From: Colwellia sp. PAMC 21821
Lineage (GTDB): Bacteria > Pseudomonadota > Gammaproteobacteria > Enterobacterales > Alteromonadaceae
Length of the DNA: 64,000 nucleotides
Direction: 5' to 3'
Assembly: GCF_002077175.1 (NCBI RefSeq)
Contig: NZ_CP014943.1
Location: 4,216,001 to 4,280,000, forward strand
Every line of letters begins with the position of its first letter. The stretch's first letter is position 1. Shown piece after piece: positions 55,370 through 64,000 of this stretch. The notes below the pieces were generated by a model. That model had not been told where the DNA came from and searched no databases. It saw only the letters and a program-made list of their open reading frames with translations. The position numbers and the translations under genes are program-made.

Positions 55370-56511
55370 TGAGCCAACAAGGTTTGATTAAACGATTGTT
55401 TGAAGAACAGTTTTCAATAGCACCGCATGTACTTTGTCATGCGCCGGGTCGAGTAAATGTAATTGGTGATCATACTGATTATAACGATGGTTTTGTTTTT
55501 CCTGCCGCCATTAATTACGGCACTTACATTGCTGCATCTAAACGCGATGATATGTCAGTAAATGTTTATGCTCATGACTGCGACCAAGAATCAACTTCAT
55601 TTAAGCTCGATCAATTAAAATTTGATGAAGAAAAAATGTGGAGTAATTATGTTCAAGGCACCTTACAGGCATTAATGACGGTTTATCCTGATATCAAAGG
55701 AGCAAATATTGCGGTTACAGGCAATGTACCCCAGGGTGCAGGCTTAAGCTCTTCTGCAAGTTTTGAAATAGCAATTCTTAAAACATTTGCACAGCTTTAT
55801 GAATTAGATTTAGATGGTATTAATGCGGCTAAATTAGGTCAAAAAGCTGAAAATAATTTTGTCGGCTGTAATTGCGGCATTATGGACCAATTAATTTCTG
55901 CCATGGGTCAAAAAGGCCATGCAATGCTACTTGATTGTAAAAATCTGTCGTTTGAAGATGCACCGATCCCTAGTAATTTATCACTGTTTATAGTTAATTC
56001 TAATGTTAAACGAGGATTGGTTGATAGTGCATACAACTTACGCAGAGAACAATGTGAGCAAGTAGCCAAACATTTTGGCAAGTCTGCACTTCGAGAAGTA
56101 ACGATAGAGCAACTTGAAGCTGATAAATCGATTATAGACCTTGAACTGTATAAACGTGCACGACATGTTATCACTGAAAATACACGTACTGTTTCAGCCT
56201 TAGCAGCGTTACAAAATAACGATATAGAATCCCTCAGCGCGCTAATGAAAGCGTCTCATGCTTCATTGAGAGATGATTTTGAAGTAACGACTAAAGAAAT
56301 GGATGGCTTAGTTGAGATTATCGACAATGTTATTGGTCTTAATGGTGGTGTAAGAATGACAGGTGGCGGTTTTGGTGGTTGTATTGTTGCTTTAGTACCC
56401 GAGGAAATGGTGACTAAACTGACTGAAGTTGTGAATAAAGATTATCCAGAAAAGTTTGGGTTGGCAGCAACAATTTATAACTGTAAAGCGAGTCAGGGTG
56501 CTTTTAGATAA
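55369..56511 (+). CDS. galK: Galactokinase
   Basis: 380 residues of the GHMP kinase family. The galactokinase signature appears as GRVNVIGDHTDYNDGFVFP (Asp replaces the usual Glu). The ATP loop is GNVPQGAGLSSSASFE and the C-terminal motif GGVRMTGGGFGGCIV. It phosphorylates galactose at C1, feeding galT. It overlaps galT by one base and lies 55 bases before the symporter gene. Identification is secure. Confidence 0.96.
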   Translation: MSQQGLIKRLFEEQFSIAPHVLCHAPGRVNVIGDHTDYNDGFVFPAAINYGTYIAASKRDDMSVNVYAHDCDQESTSFKLDQLKFDEEKMWSNYVQGTLQALMTVYPDIKGANIAVTGNVPQGAGLSSSASFEIAILKTFAQLYELDLDGINAAKLGQKAENNFVGCNCGIMDQLISAMGQKGHAMLLDCKNLSFEDAPIPSNLSLFIVNSNVKRGLVDSAYNLRREQCEQVAKHFGKSALREVTIEQLEADKSIIDLELYKRARHVITENTRTVSALAALQNNDIESLSALMKASHASLRDDFEVTTKEMDGLVEIIDNVIGLNGGVRMTGGGFGGCIVALVPEEMVTKLTEVVNKDYPEKFGLAATIYNCKASQGAFR

Positions 56512-56566
56512 GCTATTAAAATAGAAATTATAAAAATTATAATTAAAAATAAGAGGTGGGGGAATT

Positions 56567-58141
56567 ATGGATTTTGCAAACAAATTGGGCACGATAGACA
56601 GCACAATTTTTATTGTTTACGTTATAGGGCTGTTATGTGTTGCATTGTGGATTTCTCGCAGTGAGAAAGCAGAAGGAGCGAGCACAGAAGATTACTTTTT
56701 AGCAGGTAAATCATTACCGTGGTGGGCTATTGGCGCTTCTTTAATTGCCGCAAATATTTCAGCGGAACAGATAATAGGCATGTCTGGCTCAGGTTATGCC
56801 ATAGGTATCGCTATTGCTTCTTATGAGTGGATGGCAGCGATTACCTTGATCATAGTTGGCAAATATATGCTACCTATTTTCTTAGATAATAAAATTTTCA
56901 CCATGCCACAATATTTAGAGCAGCGCTTTGATAGTAAGGTAAAAACGACCTTATCAATTTTTTGGCTAGCGGTTTATACCTTTGTTAACTTAACCGCCGT
57001 TTTATGGTTAGGTGGCTTAGCCATTGAAACCGTTGCGGGTGTTGATTGGATGTTCGGCATGATTTTCTTAGCCGTTTTCTCTGTTGCTTACTCGTTATAC
57101 GGTGGTTTAAAAGCCGTTGCCTATACTGATATATTTCAAGTTGTGTTATTAGTATTTGGCGGACTATTCTTAAGTTACTTAGCACTTGATGCAGTGTCAG
57201 ATGGACAAGGTGTTTTAGCTGGTTTCGGGATTCTTACCGATCAAATGCCTGAGCATTTTGACATGATTTTAAGTCCTGAAAATGAGCATTACATGAGCTT
57301 GCCGGGTATTTCGGTATTAATCGGCGGTATGTTAGTGATGAACTTCAGTTATTGGGGCTTCAATCAATATATTATTCAACGTGCTTTAGCGGCTAAAGAT
57401 ATAAAAGAAGCGCAAAAAGGTATCGCTTTTGCGGCCTACCTTAAATTATTGATGCCTGTTATTGTCGTCCTGCCTGGTATTGCTGCCGTTGTTTTATATC
57501 CTTCATTAACAACGCCAGACCAAGCTTACCCGTCAATGATGGCATTAATGCCAGTTGGTATTAAAGGGTTGGTATTTGCGGCCTTAGTTGCTGCTATCGT
57601 TTCTTCTCTTGCCTCAATGACCAATAGTATTTCAACTATTTTTACTATGGATTTATATACGCGTTTTAAGCCAAACAAAAGTCAACGCCATTACGTGCAT
57701 GTGGGTCGTATTGCTGCATTAATTTCTTTGTGTATCGCTTTGGTTGTAGCTGAACCATTATTGGGTAAATTTGATCAAGCATTCCAATACATACAAGAGT
57801 TTACCGGCTTCTTTACACCAGGCATTGTGGTGATATTTGTGATGGGTATGTTCTGGAAACGCGCTACGTCAATGGGTGCACTTGCGGCTGCATTCGGTTC
57901 AGCTGTCTTTTCTTTTGCCTTAATGCAACTTTGGCCTGAGTTACCGTTTATGGACCGAGTTGGCTTAGTTTTCTTGCTTTGTTTGGGCCTTTGTTACCTT
58001 GTATCAATTATGGGTAAGCCAAATACACAAGATAGCAGCGTTAGTTTAGATACCGTGAGCTTTACTACGGCTAAATCTTTTAATGTGGCTAGCCTTGGCG
58101 TGATATTTATCCTTGTCGCTTTATACGCAACTTGGTGGTAA
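56567..58141 (+). CDS. Sodium/galactose (glucose) symporter, SSS family
   Basis: 524 residues with about 14 membrane segments. It resembles the vSGLT-type transporters: AGKSLPWWAIGASLIAANISAEQIIGMSGSGYA, then YSLYGGLKAVAYTDIFQV, and SSLASMTNSISTIFTMDLY, which carry Na+ and sugar contacts of the LeuT-like core. Between galK and galE it must bring galactose across the inner membrane. A strong AAGAGGTGGGGG ribosome site precedes the start. Two hairpins follow, before galE. Confidence 0.93.
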   Translation: MDFANKLGTIDSTIFIVYVIGLLCVALWISRSEKAEGASTEDYFLAGKSLPWWAIGASLIAANISAEQIIGMSGSGYAIGIAIASYEWMAAITLIIVGKYMLPIFLDNKIFTMPQYLEQRFDSKVKTTLSIFWLAVYTFVNLTAVLWLGGLAIETVAGVDWMFGMIFLAVFSVAYSLYGGLKAVAYTDIFQVVLLVFGGLFLSYLALDAVSDGQGVLAGFGILTDQMPEHFDMILSPENEHYMSLPGISVLIGGMLVMNFSYWGFNQYIIQRALAAKDIKEAQKGIAFAAYLKLLMPVIVVLPGIAAVVLYPSLTTPDQAYPSMMALMPVGIKGLVFAALVAAIVSSLASMTNSISTIFTMDLYTRFKPNKSQRHYVHVGRIAALISLCIALVVAEPLLGKFDQAFQYIQEFTGFFTPGIVVIFVMGMFWKRATSMGALAAAFGSAVFSFALMQLWPELPFMDRVGLVFLLCLGLCYLVSIMGKPNTQDSSVSLDTVSFTTAKSFNVASLGVIFILVALYATWW

Positions 58142-58155
58142 TGGTATTAACTCAA

Positions 58156-58183
58156 CAGAGATAAACCTACTTATTTATCTCTG
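58156..58183 (+). terminator. Hairpin 1 between symporter and galE
   Basis: CAGAGATAAA / TTTATCTCTG with an eight-base loop, followed by TTTAAGTTT, 14 bases after the symporter stop. Confidence 0.6.
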
Positions 58184-58208
58184 TTTAAGTTTAATGAAGT
58201 AATCAAAT

Positions 58209-58240
58209 AAAGGTCAACTGGGTATCCGTTGGCCTTTGTT
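58209..58240 (+). terminator. Hairpin 2 between symporter and galE
   Basis: AAAGGTCAAC / GTTGGCCTTT (one G-T pair) with a nine-base loop and the tail GTTTAATT. It lies 20 bases before galE, so it would reduce rather than abolish galE expression, or galE has its own promoter. Confidence 0.6.
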
Positions 58241-58257
58241 TAATTAAAGGAATAAAG

Positions 58258-59283
58258 ATGCAAGTATTAGTAACAGGTGGCGCAGGTTATATTGGCTCTC
58301 ATAGCGTTTTAACTTTATTGGAAAATGACTATGAGGTTATTGTCTATGATAACTTATGTAATTCGAGTGCTGAGTCGATTGAGCGTGTAAAACGTTTAAC
58401 AGGTAAATCAGTTGACTTTATTGAAGGCGATATTCGCGATAAAGACAAACTAATGGAAGTTTTTGAGCACCATAACATCAGTGTTGTTATTCATTTTGCC
58501 GCGTTAAAAGCGGTGGGTGAATCAACGACAATCCCCTTAAGTTATTTTCAAAGTAATGTATATGGTACGGTTTGCGTATTAGAAGTGATGAAAGAGTTTG
58601 GCGTAAATAACTTTATTTTTAGCTCTTCTGCCACTGTATATGGCGAAGAAAACGACGTTCCTTATGATGAGAATATGAAACTGGGCACGCCTTCTAGTCC
58701 TTATGGTGCTAATAAGGTAATGGTTGAGCGAATTTTACAAGATTTAGCTATTTCTGATCCTCAATTTAGAGCCGTTTCGTTGCGCTATTTTAATCCCATT
58801 GGTGCTCACGAAAGTGGTGAAATAGGGGAGGACCCAAGTGGTATTCCTAATAACTTACTCCCTTACGTAGCTCAAGTCGCGGTAGGAAAAAGAGCTAAAC
58901 TCAATATTTTTGGCGGCGATTATCCTACGCAAGATGGTAGTTGTGAACGTGACTATTTACATGTGATGGATTTAGCGGAAGGTCACCTAGCTGCACTTGA
59001 ATGGCTAAATAAAAATGAGTCATTTAGAGGTGTTGAAGCATTTAATTTAGGTACGGGTAATGGTGTTTCTGTTTTTGCTATTGTAAAAGCCTTTGAAAGC
59101 GCAACATCGAAAGCTATTCCTTTTGATGTTGCACCTCGACGATCAGGCGATTTACCTGCTTTTTGGGCTAATGCAAATAAAGCGAATACCCAATTGAATT
59201 GGCAAGCTACAAGAAGCTTAACGCAAATGATGAAAGATACGTGGCATTGGCAATCAAACAATCCAAATGGGTATGCAAAATAA
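58258..59283 (+). CDS. galE: UDP-glucose 4-epimerase
   Basis: 341 residues. The NAD loop GGAGYIGSH, the catalytic SSSATVYG and YGANK (Tyr-x-x-x-Lys) and the substrate segment NPIGAHESGEIGEDP are all present, as in E. coli GalE. It interconverts UDP-galactose and UDP-glucose, closing the Leloir cycle. It lies directly before galM, whose most likely start is two bases after the galE stop. An AAAGGAAT ribosome site precedes it. Identification is secure. Confidence 0.96.
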   Translation: MQVLVTGGAGYIGSHSVLTLLENDYEVIVYDNLCNSSAESIERVKRLTGKSVDFIEGDIRDKDKLMEVFEHHNISVVIHFAALKAVGESTTIPLSYFQSNVYGTVCVLEVMKEFGVNNFIFSSSATVYGEENDVPYDENMKLGTPSSPYGANKVMVERILQDLAISDPQFRAVSLRYFNPIGAHESGEIGEDPSGIPNNLLPYVAQVAVGKRAKLNIFGGDYPTQDGSCERDYLHVMDLAEGHLAALEWLNKNESFRGVEAFNLGTGNGVSVFAIVKAFESATSKAIPFDVAPRRSGDLPAFWANANKANTQLNWQATRSLTQMMKDTWHWQSNNPNGYAK

Positions 59284-59284
59284 A

Positions 59285-60310
59285 ATGAACACCAAAAAAC
59301 TATTAACGCCACAAGAAGAGCAGGCTTTAAAGCCATACCAGCTAAGCGATGGAAAAGGGCTAACAATAAAAGTGCTTGCGTTTGGTGGTATCATTTCGAG
59401 CATCACCTTAAAAGAACAAGAGTTATCGTTAGGTTATGATGATTTATCATTATATTTAGACGACCCCTTTTATTTAGGTGCCTCTGTCGGACGTTATGCC
59501 AATAGAATTAATCAAGGTGTTTTTTCTTTAAATAATCATGAATACACAGTAACAAAAACGCCTGGAGAGCATTGTCTTCATGGAGGAGAACAAGGTTTTA
59601 ATAAGTGTATTTGGCAGGTCATTTATCATCATAAAGATGAGATAAAACTATATTTACATACGCCTGATGGCGATGGCGGTTTTCCTGGCAATGTCGATGT
59701 ATGGCAAACTATTTCTGTAGCGGATAATCAAATAAAAATATCATTTGAGGCATCGTCTGATAAAGATACTGTGCTCAATTTAACGAATCATTGCTATTTC
59801 AATTTAAATAATGACGAGAGCTTAATTGACAATCATTATTTACAGCTATTCTCACAACATTATCTCCCGACTGATAAGGAAGGTATCCCGACAGGGGATA
59901 TTAAACCGACCTTTGGAAGTTGTTTAAATTTCAACGAGCCTACACAATTAAAAGCGGTTTTATCTGATCAACATGAGCAAATTCTACTAGCAAATGGCAT
60001 CGATCACTGTTTCACTTTAGATAATGATGAATCTACTCATAATCTAAATGGCAAGGTTGGAATTAATAATCGTTTAGCAGCAAAATTAACATCACCACAA
60101 AGTAATATTACTTTGTCTTTGTTTACTTCACTTCCCGGTGTACAGGTTTACACTGGCAATTACTTGGCAACACCCTTTAAGAAAAACCAAGGCGTTTGCT
60201 TAGAAGCGCAGTTTTGGCCAGATGCTCCTAATAATGATAGTTTTCCTTCGACAGTTTTATTGGCTAATGAAAAATTCAATCAAGAAATTATCTATGCTTT
60301 TAATAATTAG
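59285..60310 (+). CDS. galM: Aldose 1-epimerase (galactose mutarotase)
   Basis: 341 residues from the start just after galE; an in-frame ATG six codons earlier (59267) would overlap galE. Landmarks are GRYANRI, HCLHGGEQGFNKCIW with the catalytic His pair, LTNHCYFNL with the acid-base His, and the catalytic Glu in CLEAQFWPDAPN. It converts beta-galactose to alpha-galactose, the form used by galactokinase. It closes the Leloir set. Identification is secure. Confidence 0.94.
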   Translation: MNTKKLLTPQEEQALKPYQLSDGKGLTIKVLAFGGIISSITLKEQELSLGYDDLSLYLDDPFYLGASVGRYANRINQGVFSLNNHEYTVTKTPGEHCLHGGEQGFNKCIWQVIYHHKDEIKLYLHTPDGDGGFPGNVDVWQTISVADNQIKISFEASSDKDTVLNLTNHCYFNLNNDESLIDNHYLQLFSQHYLPTDKEGIPTGDIKPTFGSCLNFNEPTQLKAVLSDQHEQILLANGIDHCFTLDNDESTHNLNGKVGINNRLAAKLTSPQSNITLSLFTSLPGVQVYTGNYLATPFKKNQGVCLEAQFWPDAPNNDSFPSTVLLANEKFNQEIIYAFNN

Positions 60311-60454
60311 CGATAACTTTTTTAATATACACGTCTAAACAATAGGTTACCTCTGAAAATTATGCTTGGGTAATGAATAAATTTTATAATCTAGGATAAG
60401 TATTAATGTAAATATATGTAAGTTTTGTTTACATAAATTTATATTTACAATAAG

Positions 60455-60468
60455 GTTTAACGCAACAC
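60455..60468. promoter_or_regulatory. Candidate LacI-type operator upstream of GH110
   Basis: GTTTAACGCAACAC is the reverse complement of GTGTTGCGTTAAAC and matches the galT site in 13 of 14 bases. It covers a possible -35 box for a -10 CATAAT at 60480-60485. Confidence 0.5.
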
Positions 60469-60526
60469 CTTGTTTGTGCCATAATGATTATGTGTTCAAT
60501 TTTAAAATAAGAACGAGTAATAAAAA

Positions 60527-62338
60527 ATGAATTTAATAAAAAGACATAAAAACACCATTATCTTAGCTGCCTTTCTTGGTACTTTAAGTACGTCGGCTGC
60601 TGCTGAACAGATTATAAAATTACAACCCTCGTCTGCAGATATGACACCGGTATTACGTGCAGCATTAGAATCTGTTACAGATGATGAGATTAAAATTATT
60701 TTAGAAAAGGGGACTTATAAGTTTCTACCTGATTATGCCGTATCAAGATATAGCACTGTAACTAATCATGGTAATGGGATGAAAAATATTATTTTCCCTT
60801 TAGACAATTTTAAATCAGTTGAAATTGAAGGCAATGGCGCTGATCTTATTTTCCACGGCCAAGTTGCTCCATTTCAGTTATACAACAATAAAAAAATTAG
60901 TATCAAAGATTTAACCATTGATTGGGATATTCCTTTTACTTTTTTATCTGAAGTTGTTGCTGTTAATGAAAAAGAAAACTGGAGAGATGTTAAACCAGCA
61001 AGTGGCAGCCACCATTGGAAATTGGTAAAAGACCAAATACAATTTCCATTAGTAGACGGTTTTTCTTTCAATGAACTAGGTAGCTCAATGGTGTGGGATA
61101 AAGCGCATAAACGTGTTTATCACAATACATCTGGCTTTAAAAGTAGACCGACTAAAGTTGAGAAACGTCCAAATGGTGTTTTAAGGATTTATGAAGAATT
61201 AAAAAATATGCCACCGGTTGGTAGCTTAATTAGTTCAAAAGGTGATAGAGATAAACACAGATATGCACCTGCTTTTCAAGTTAAGGATTCATCAAATGTT
61301 ACGATTAACAATGTAAAAGTTCATCATGCTTTAGGTATGGGCTTTTTATTTGAACGTACGACCGATATCAATTTACTTAACTCTGGCGTTCATTTATCTG
61401 ATGGTAGTGACCGAGTAATATCGACAATTGCAGATGCTTCTCATTTTGCCAACTGTAAAGGGCATGTATTAATTGACAATGCACGATTTGAAAACATGTT
61501 AGACGATGGTGTTAACCTTCGTGGTACTTACGTTAAAGTTGATAAAATTATTGACGAAAATACCCTTATATTAGAATTAGTTCATTATGAACAGCTGGGT
61601 TATGAATTTGCGGCTAAAAATGATGCTGTATGGTTTATTAAACAACCTAGTCCTGCACGCCAAGAAACAGGCATCGTTAAAAATGTACGTGTTCTTAACG
61701 AAAAATATACCGAATTAACTTTCAACGATAATATACCTGCAGATTTGAAAGCGGGTGATATTTTAGAAAATAAAACCTGGTATCCAACATTTACTATTCG
61801 TAATTCAACCATTATGGATCATAGAGCCAGAAACATTGTAGTCAAAACACCTTTGAAAACGGTTATTGAAAACAACTATTTATCTTCAATGATGGCGAGT
61901 ATTCTATTTCGCGGCGAGACCTTTAATTGGTTTGAAGCAGGCGCTGTTGGTGACATATTAATTCAAAATAATACTTTTGAATACAATTCCTATTCGGCTG
62001 CTGAGCAAGCGGTGATGTATATCACACCAAAATTAGGAAAGACTTTTGATCAAACCGCGAGTTATGACAAAAACATTCGTTTTATCAATAATAAAATCTC
62101 TTCACATGGCGGTCGTATAGTTTGGGCTGACCGTGTAGACGGTTTATTGATCGAAGGTAATGAAATCACGCGTGATATTGATAAGCCTTCTCTTTACCCA
62201 GACGCACCTGTTTTTGATTTAGTAAATAGTAAAAATGTAATAATCAAAAATAATAGTTACAAAGGTGAATATAAACAAGTAATTAAAGCTGATAAACAAT
62301 CTAAAAAATCGTTAATTAATGATCATTCTATTAAGTAA
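60527..62338 (+). CDS. GH110-like alpha-1,3-galactosidase, exported
   Basis: 603 residues. The signal peptide ends TSAAAEQ. The right-handed beta-helix begins with the GH110 pattern of an Asp-rich strand (DLTIDWDIPFTF) and has the MLDDGVNLRGTYVKV segment, close to the DDxxNxHGTYV region of GH110 enzymes with catalytic Asps. GH110 removes terminal alpha-1,3-linked galactose, first known on blood-group B antigen and later shown on lambda-carrageenan fragments. In this locus it should trim alpha-1,3-galactosyl ends of desulfated oligosaccharides. A sulfatase follows on the same strand and a LacI-like site precedes it. Confidence 0.8.
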   Translation: MNLIKRHKNTIILAAFLGTLSTSAAAEQIIKLQPSSADMTPVLRAALESVTDDEIKIILEKGTYKFLPDYAVSRYSTVTNHGNGMKNIIFPLDNFKSVEIEGNGADLIFHGQVAPFQLYNNKKISIKDLTIDWDIPFTFLSEVVAVNEKENWRDVKPASGSHHWKLVKDQIQFPLVDGFSFNELGSSMVWDKAHKRVYHNTSGFKSRPTKVEKRPNGVLRIYEELKNMPPVGSLISSKGDRDKHRYAPAFQVKDSSNVTINNVKVHHALGMGFLFERTTDINLLNSGVHLSDGSDRVISTIADASHFANCKGHVLIDNARFENMLDDGVNLRGTYVKVDKIIDENTLILELVHYEQLGYEFAAKNDAVWFIKQPSPARQETGIVKNVRVLNEKYTELTFNDNIPADLKAGDILENKTWYPTFTIRNSTIMDHRARNIVVKTPLKTVIENNYLSSMMASILFRGETFNWFEAGAVGDILIQNNTFEYNSYSAAEQAVMYITPKLGKTFDQTASYDKNIRFINNKISSHGGRIVWADRVDGLLIEGNEITRDIDKPSLYPDAPVFDLVNSKNVIIKNNSYKGEYKQVIKADKQSKKSLINDHSIK

Positions 62339-62378
62339 TAGTCATTAATCGGTGAGGGTGAGGGTGAGGAATATAACC

Positions 62379-63809
62379 ATGATTAAATTAGCAACAAGTT
62401 TAAGTGTAACATTATCTTTAATAGCCACTATAGGTTGTGCAGACGTTAGTAAAAATAAAACGGCAAGCACGGTAGTAAACGCAGCAAAAAAAACAGTAAA
62501 TGAGCCAAATAAAAAGCCCAATATTGTGTTGTTTTTTGTTGATGATATGGGCTGGGCATCTCGTACAAGTAAAAATAGTCATTACGAAACACCTAATATA
62601 GAAAAGCTGGCAGGCGATGGTGTCGATTTTAATAGTATGTATATACCAACACCTACCTGTAGTCCAAGTCGGGCAACGTTAGTGACAGGGCAGCATCCAG
62701 CCAGAATAAAAATGGTAAGGCATATACCGCATAAACCGCAATATGGCTTTGATGAATATGGCCGCACTGAACAACGCTTTCATTATTGGGAAAAAGATCC
62801 CGCAAAGGTGCCTAGTGTTAATTGGCTAGATACTGAATATACGACTTATGCAGAAGCCTTAAAAGAGCAAGGTTATTATAATATGTTTGTCGGTAAATGG
62901 CATTTAGGTCATGAAGGGTATTTACCAACAGATCAAGGTTTTGATCAGCAACGCGGTACAACAAATTGGGGTCACCCTAAAAGTTATTATGCACCATTTT
63001 TTAAAAATAGTGATGTTTATAAAGACGTTAAAGAAGGCTACTTAACTGATAAATTAACTGATGATGCCGTTGAGTTTATTGAAGAGTTTGATCAAGATAA
63101 GCCTTTTATGTTGTCTATGTGGTATTACGGTATACACAGTCCTTTGCAGGGCAGAAAGGATTTATATGAACATTATAAACAAAAAGGTCTTTCTGATAAG
63201 GAAGCACATCATGCCGCTTTAGTGGGGGGTGTTGATGAATCTATTGGTCGAATTAGACAAGCACTTTCAGATAAAAATATTGATAAGAACACCATTGTTA
63301 TCTTTTTATCTGATCAAGGGGGCTTGTTAGACAATGCACCTTTACAGGGTGGGAAAAAAATCGATACCTTATTTGAAGGCGGCGCTAGAGTACCTTTCAT
63401 TGTAAGTTGGCCTGGCGTAACACAAGCTGGAAAAACCAATGATAGCGTTGTTCAATCAACTGACTTGTTTCCGACCTTAATCGAAATTAGCGGCGGTAAT
63501 GTTGAAAAATACCAAAACCTTGATGGTATTTCTCTTGTTGAGACAATCAAGAATAACTCAAAACTAACACGTACTGAACCTATCTATGGTTATCGTGCAT
63601 ATGAAGATTTATATGCATCTGTGCGTGAAGGCGATTGGAAGTTACTTGCCTATCGAAGTGGTAAATTAAAGCTTTTTAATATTGAAAATGATATGTCAGA
63701 GAAAGTTGATTTAGCCACTGAAAATCCAATCATTGTCACAAAACTTAAAGCTAAGCTTGTGAATTGGGAAAAAGAAATGGAAGTTGAGCAGTATTCTGGT
63801 GTGCAATAA
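62379..63809 (+). CDS. S1-family sulfatase lipoprotein
   Basis: About 476 residues from the ATG that has a GAGGAA ribosome site inside a GGTGAG repeat; the open frame extends nine codons upstream. The lipobox (ATIGC, Cys20) anchors it. The core shows FFVDDMGWA, formylglycine motif C94-S-P-S-R, GKWHLGHEG, a His in YGIHSPLQ and LSDQGG near the metal. It is distant from the sulfatases at 21454 and 41888, so it probably removes a different sulfate. It follows GH110 and should work on the same oligosaccharide. Confidence 0.92.
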   Translation: MIKLATSLSVTLSLIATIGCADVSKNKTASTVVNAAKKTVNEPNKKPNIVLFFVDDMGWASRTSKNSHYETPNIEKLAGDGVDFNSMYIPTPTCSPSRATLVTGQHPARIKMVRHIPHKPQYGFDEYGRTEQRFHYWEKDPAKVPSVNWLDTEYTTYAEALKEQGYYNMFVGKWHLGHEGYLPTDQGFDQQRGTTNWGHPKSYYAPFFKNSDVYKDVKEGYLTDKLTDDAVEFIEEFDQDKPFMLSMWYYGIHSPLQGRKDLYEHYKQKGLSDKEAHHAALVGGVDESIGRIRQALSDKNIDKNTIVIFLSDQGGLLDNAPLQGGKKIDTLFEGGARVPFIVSWPGVTQAGKTNDSVVQSTDLFPTLIEISGGNVEKYQNLDGISLVETIKNNSKLTRTEPIYGYRAYEDLYASVREGDWKLLAYRSGKLKLFNIENDMSEKVDLATENPIIVTKLKAKLVNWEKEMEVEQYSGVQ

Positions 63810-63831
63810 CTAAAGTTAACTGTCGTTTGTT

Positions 63832-63858
63832 ATCGACTTAATTAAAGGTTAAGTCGAT
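63832..63858 (+). terminator. Hairpin after the last sulfatase
   Basis: ATCGACTTAA / TTAAGTCGAT, a perfect 10-bp stem with a seven-base loop, 23 bases after the stop. A T-run (ATTATTTTTTATT) comes only about ten bases later. Confidence 0.6.
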
Positions 63859-63903
63859 GTAAACATTATTTTTTATTAACCGTAAAGGTTGATTGAAAAA
63901 GCT

Positions 63904-64000
63904 ATGAGTGTTTGTATGTTTAAAAAATTTAGTATGATATTGATTTTATGTTCAGCAGGAACAAATTTTGTTTTTGCAGCTAATACCGATAAAGTTGATG
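63904..64000 (+). CDS. Start of another exported protein, cut by the window edge
   Basis: An open frame from ATG 63904 to the end gives a signal peptide (MFKKFSMILILCSAGTNFVF from its second Met, then AANTDK). An ATG at 63916 is an alternative start. Only about 32 residues are visible, so the family is unknown; it is another exported protein of the locus. Confidence 0.55.
   Translation, partial: MSVCMFKKFSMILILCSAGTNFVFAANTDKVD

Overview
The window is AT-rich and looks like the chromosome of a marine gammaproteobacterium of the Alteromonadales, most like Colwellia, Thalassotalea or Paraglaciecola. That placement rests on three long TonB-dependent receptors (TBDRs), the SapC / JmjC-cupin / tryptophan-halogenase-like trio, PEP-CTERM and dockerin-like tails, type 3 thrombospondin repeats and sulfated-galactan enzymes. 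The genus cannot be fixed from the sequence alone. Most of the window is a polysaccharide utilisation locus (PUL) for a sulfated red-algal galactan of carrageenan type. Four S1 sulfatases, two GH82-like (iota-carrageenase family) proteins, a GH2 beta-galactosidase, a GH110-like alpha-galactosidase and a complete Leloir galactose pathway support this.

Layout. (1) 1-12.6 kb: the 3' end of a TctA permease, a Gfo/Idh/MocA dehydrogenase and an SMP-30-like protein; a nucleoside-hydrolase-like secreted protein; a GntR/FCD repressor; then TBDR - SapC - cupin - halogenase. Near-identical palindromes (TTAATGTATRCATTAA) precede the secreted protein and the TBDR and are probable operators of the GntR repressor. 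Two decayed genes lie here, a LacI-type repressor (4.2-4.85 kb) and a DUF1080 gene (12.8-13.03 kb). (2) 13.2-18.7 kb: a lipoprotein, a GH43 enzyme, a sugar porter and a Gfo/Idh/MocA dehydrogenase on the minus strand, with a divergent ThuA protein. (3) 19.29-19.70 kb: a tRNA-Ser(UGA) gene lacking its 5' half, then two more degenerate copies of its 3' tail, each followed by a hairpin terminator. This looks like an integration scar. (4) 19.7-35.3 kb: two sulfatases, a surface lipoprotein with a bacterial Ig-like domain, a TBDR, GH2, a GPH-type transporter, a LacI regulator and an acetylesterase-like lipoprotein. (5) 35.7-41.7 kb: GH82-like protein 1 (TSP3 repeats plus a C-terminal dockerin), a small PEP-CTERM protein with a cohesin-like domain, GH82-like protein 2 (a CTERM-like membrane anchor instead of the dockerin) and an aldo/keto reductase. 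(6) 41.9-53.2 kb, minus strand: TBDR, halogenase-like protein, EF-hand esterase, a 1376-residue beta-propeller/PKD/di-haem cytochrome fusion and a sulfatase. (7) 54.3-64 kb: galT-galK-Na+/galactose symporter-galE-galM, GH110, a sulfatase and the start of one more exported protein.

Working model (inference): surface GH82-like enzymes cut the polymer, TBDRs import the oligosaccharides, periplasmic sulfatases, esterases, GH2 and GH110 trim them to galactose, and the symporter plus the Leloir enzymes finish the job. The most unusual points are the adjacent dockerin / cohesin-like pair, which could be a very small cellulosome-like surface display system, and the loss of the Asp equivalent to the catalytic base in both GH82-like proteins, which otherwise align without gaps to the known active site. 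No genes for 3,6-anhydrogalactose catabolism are visible here.
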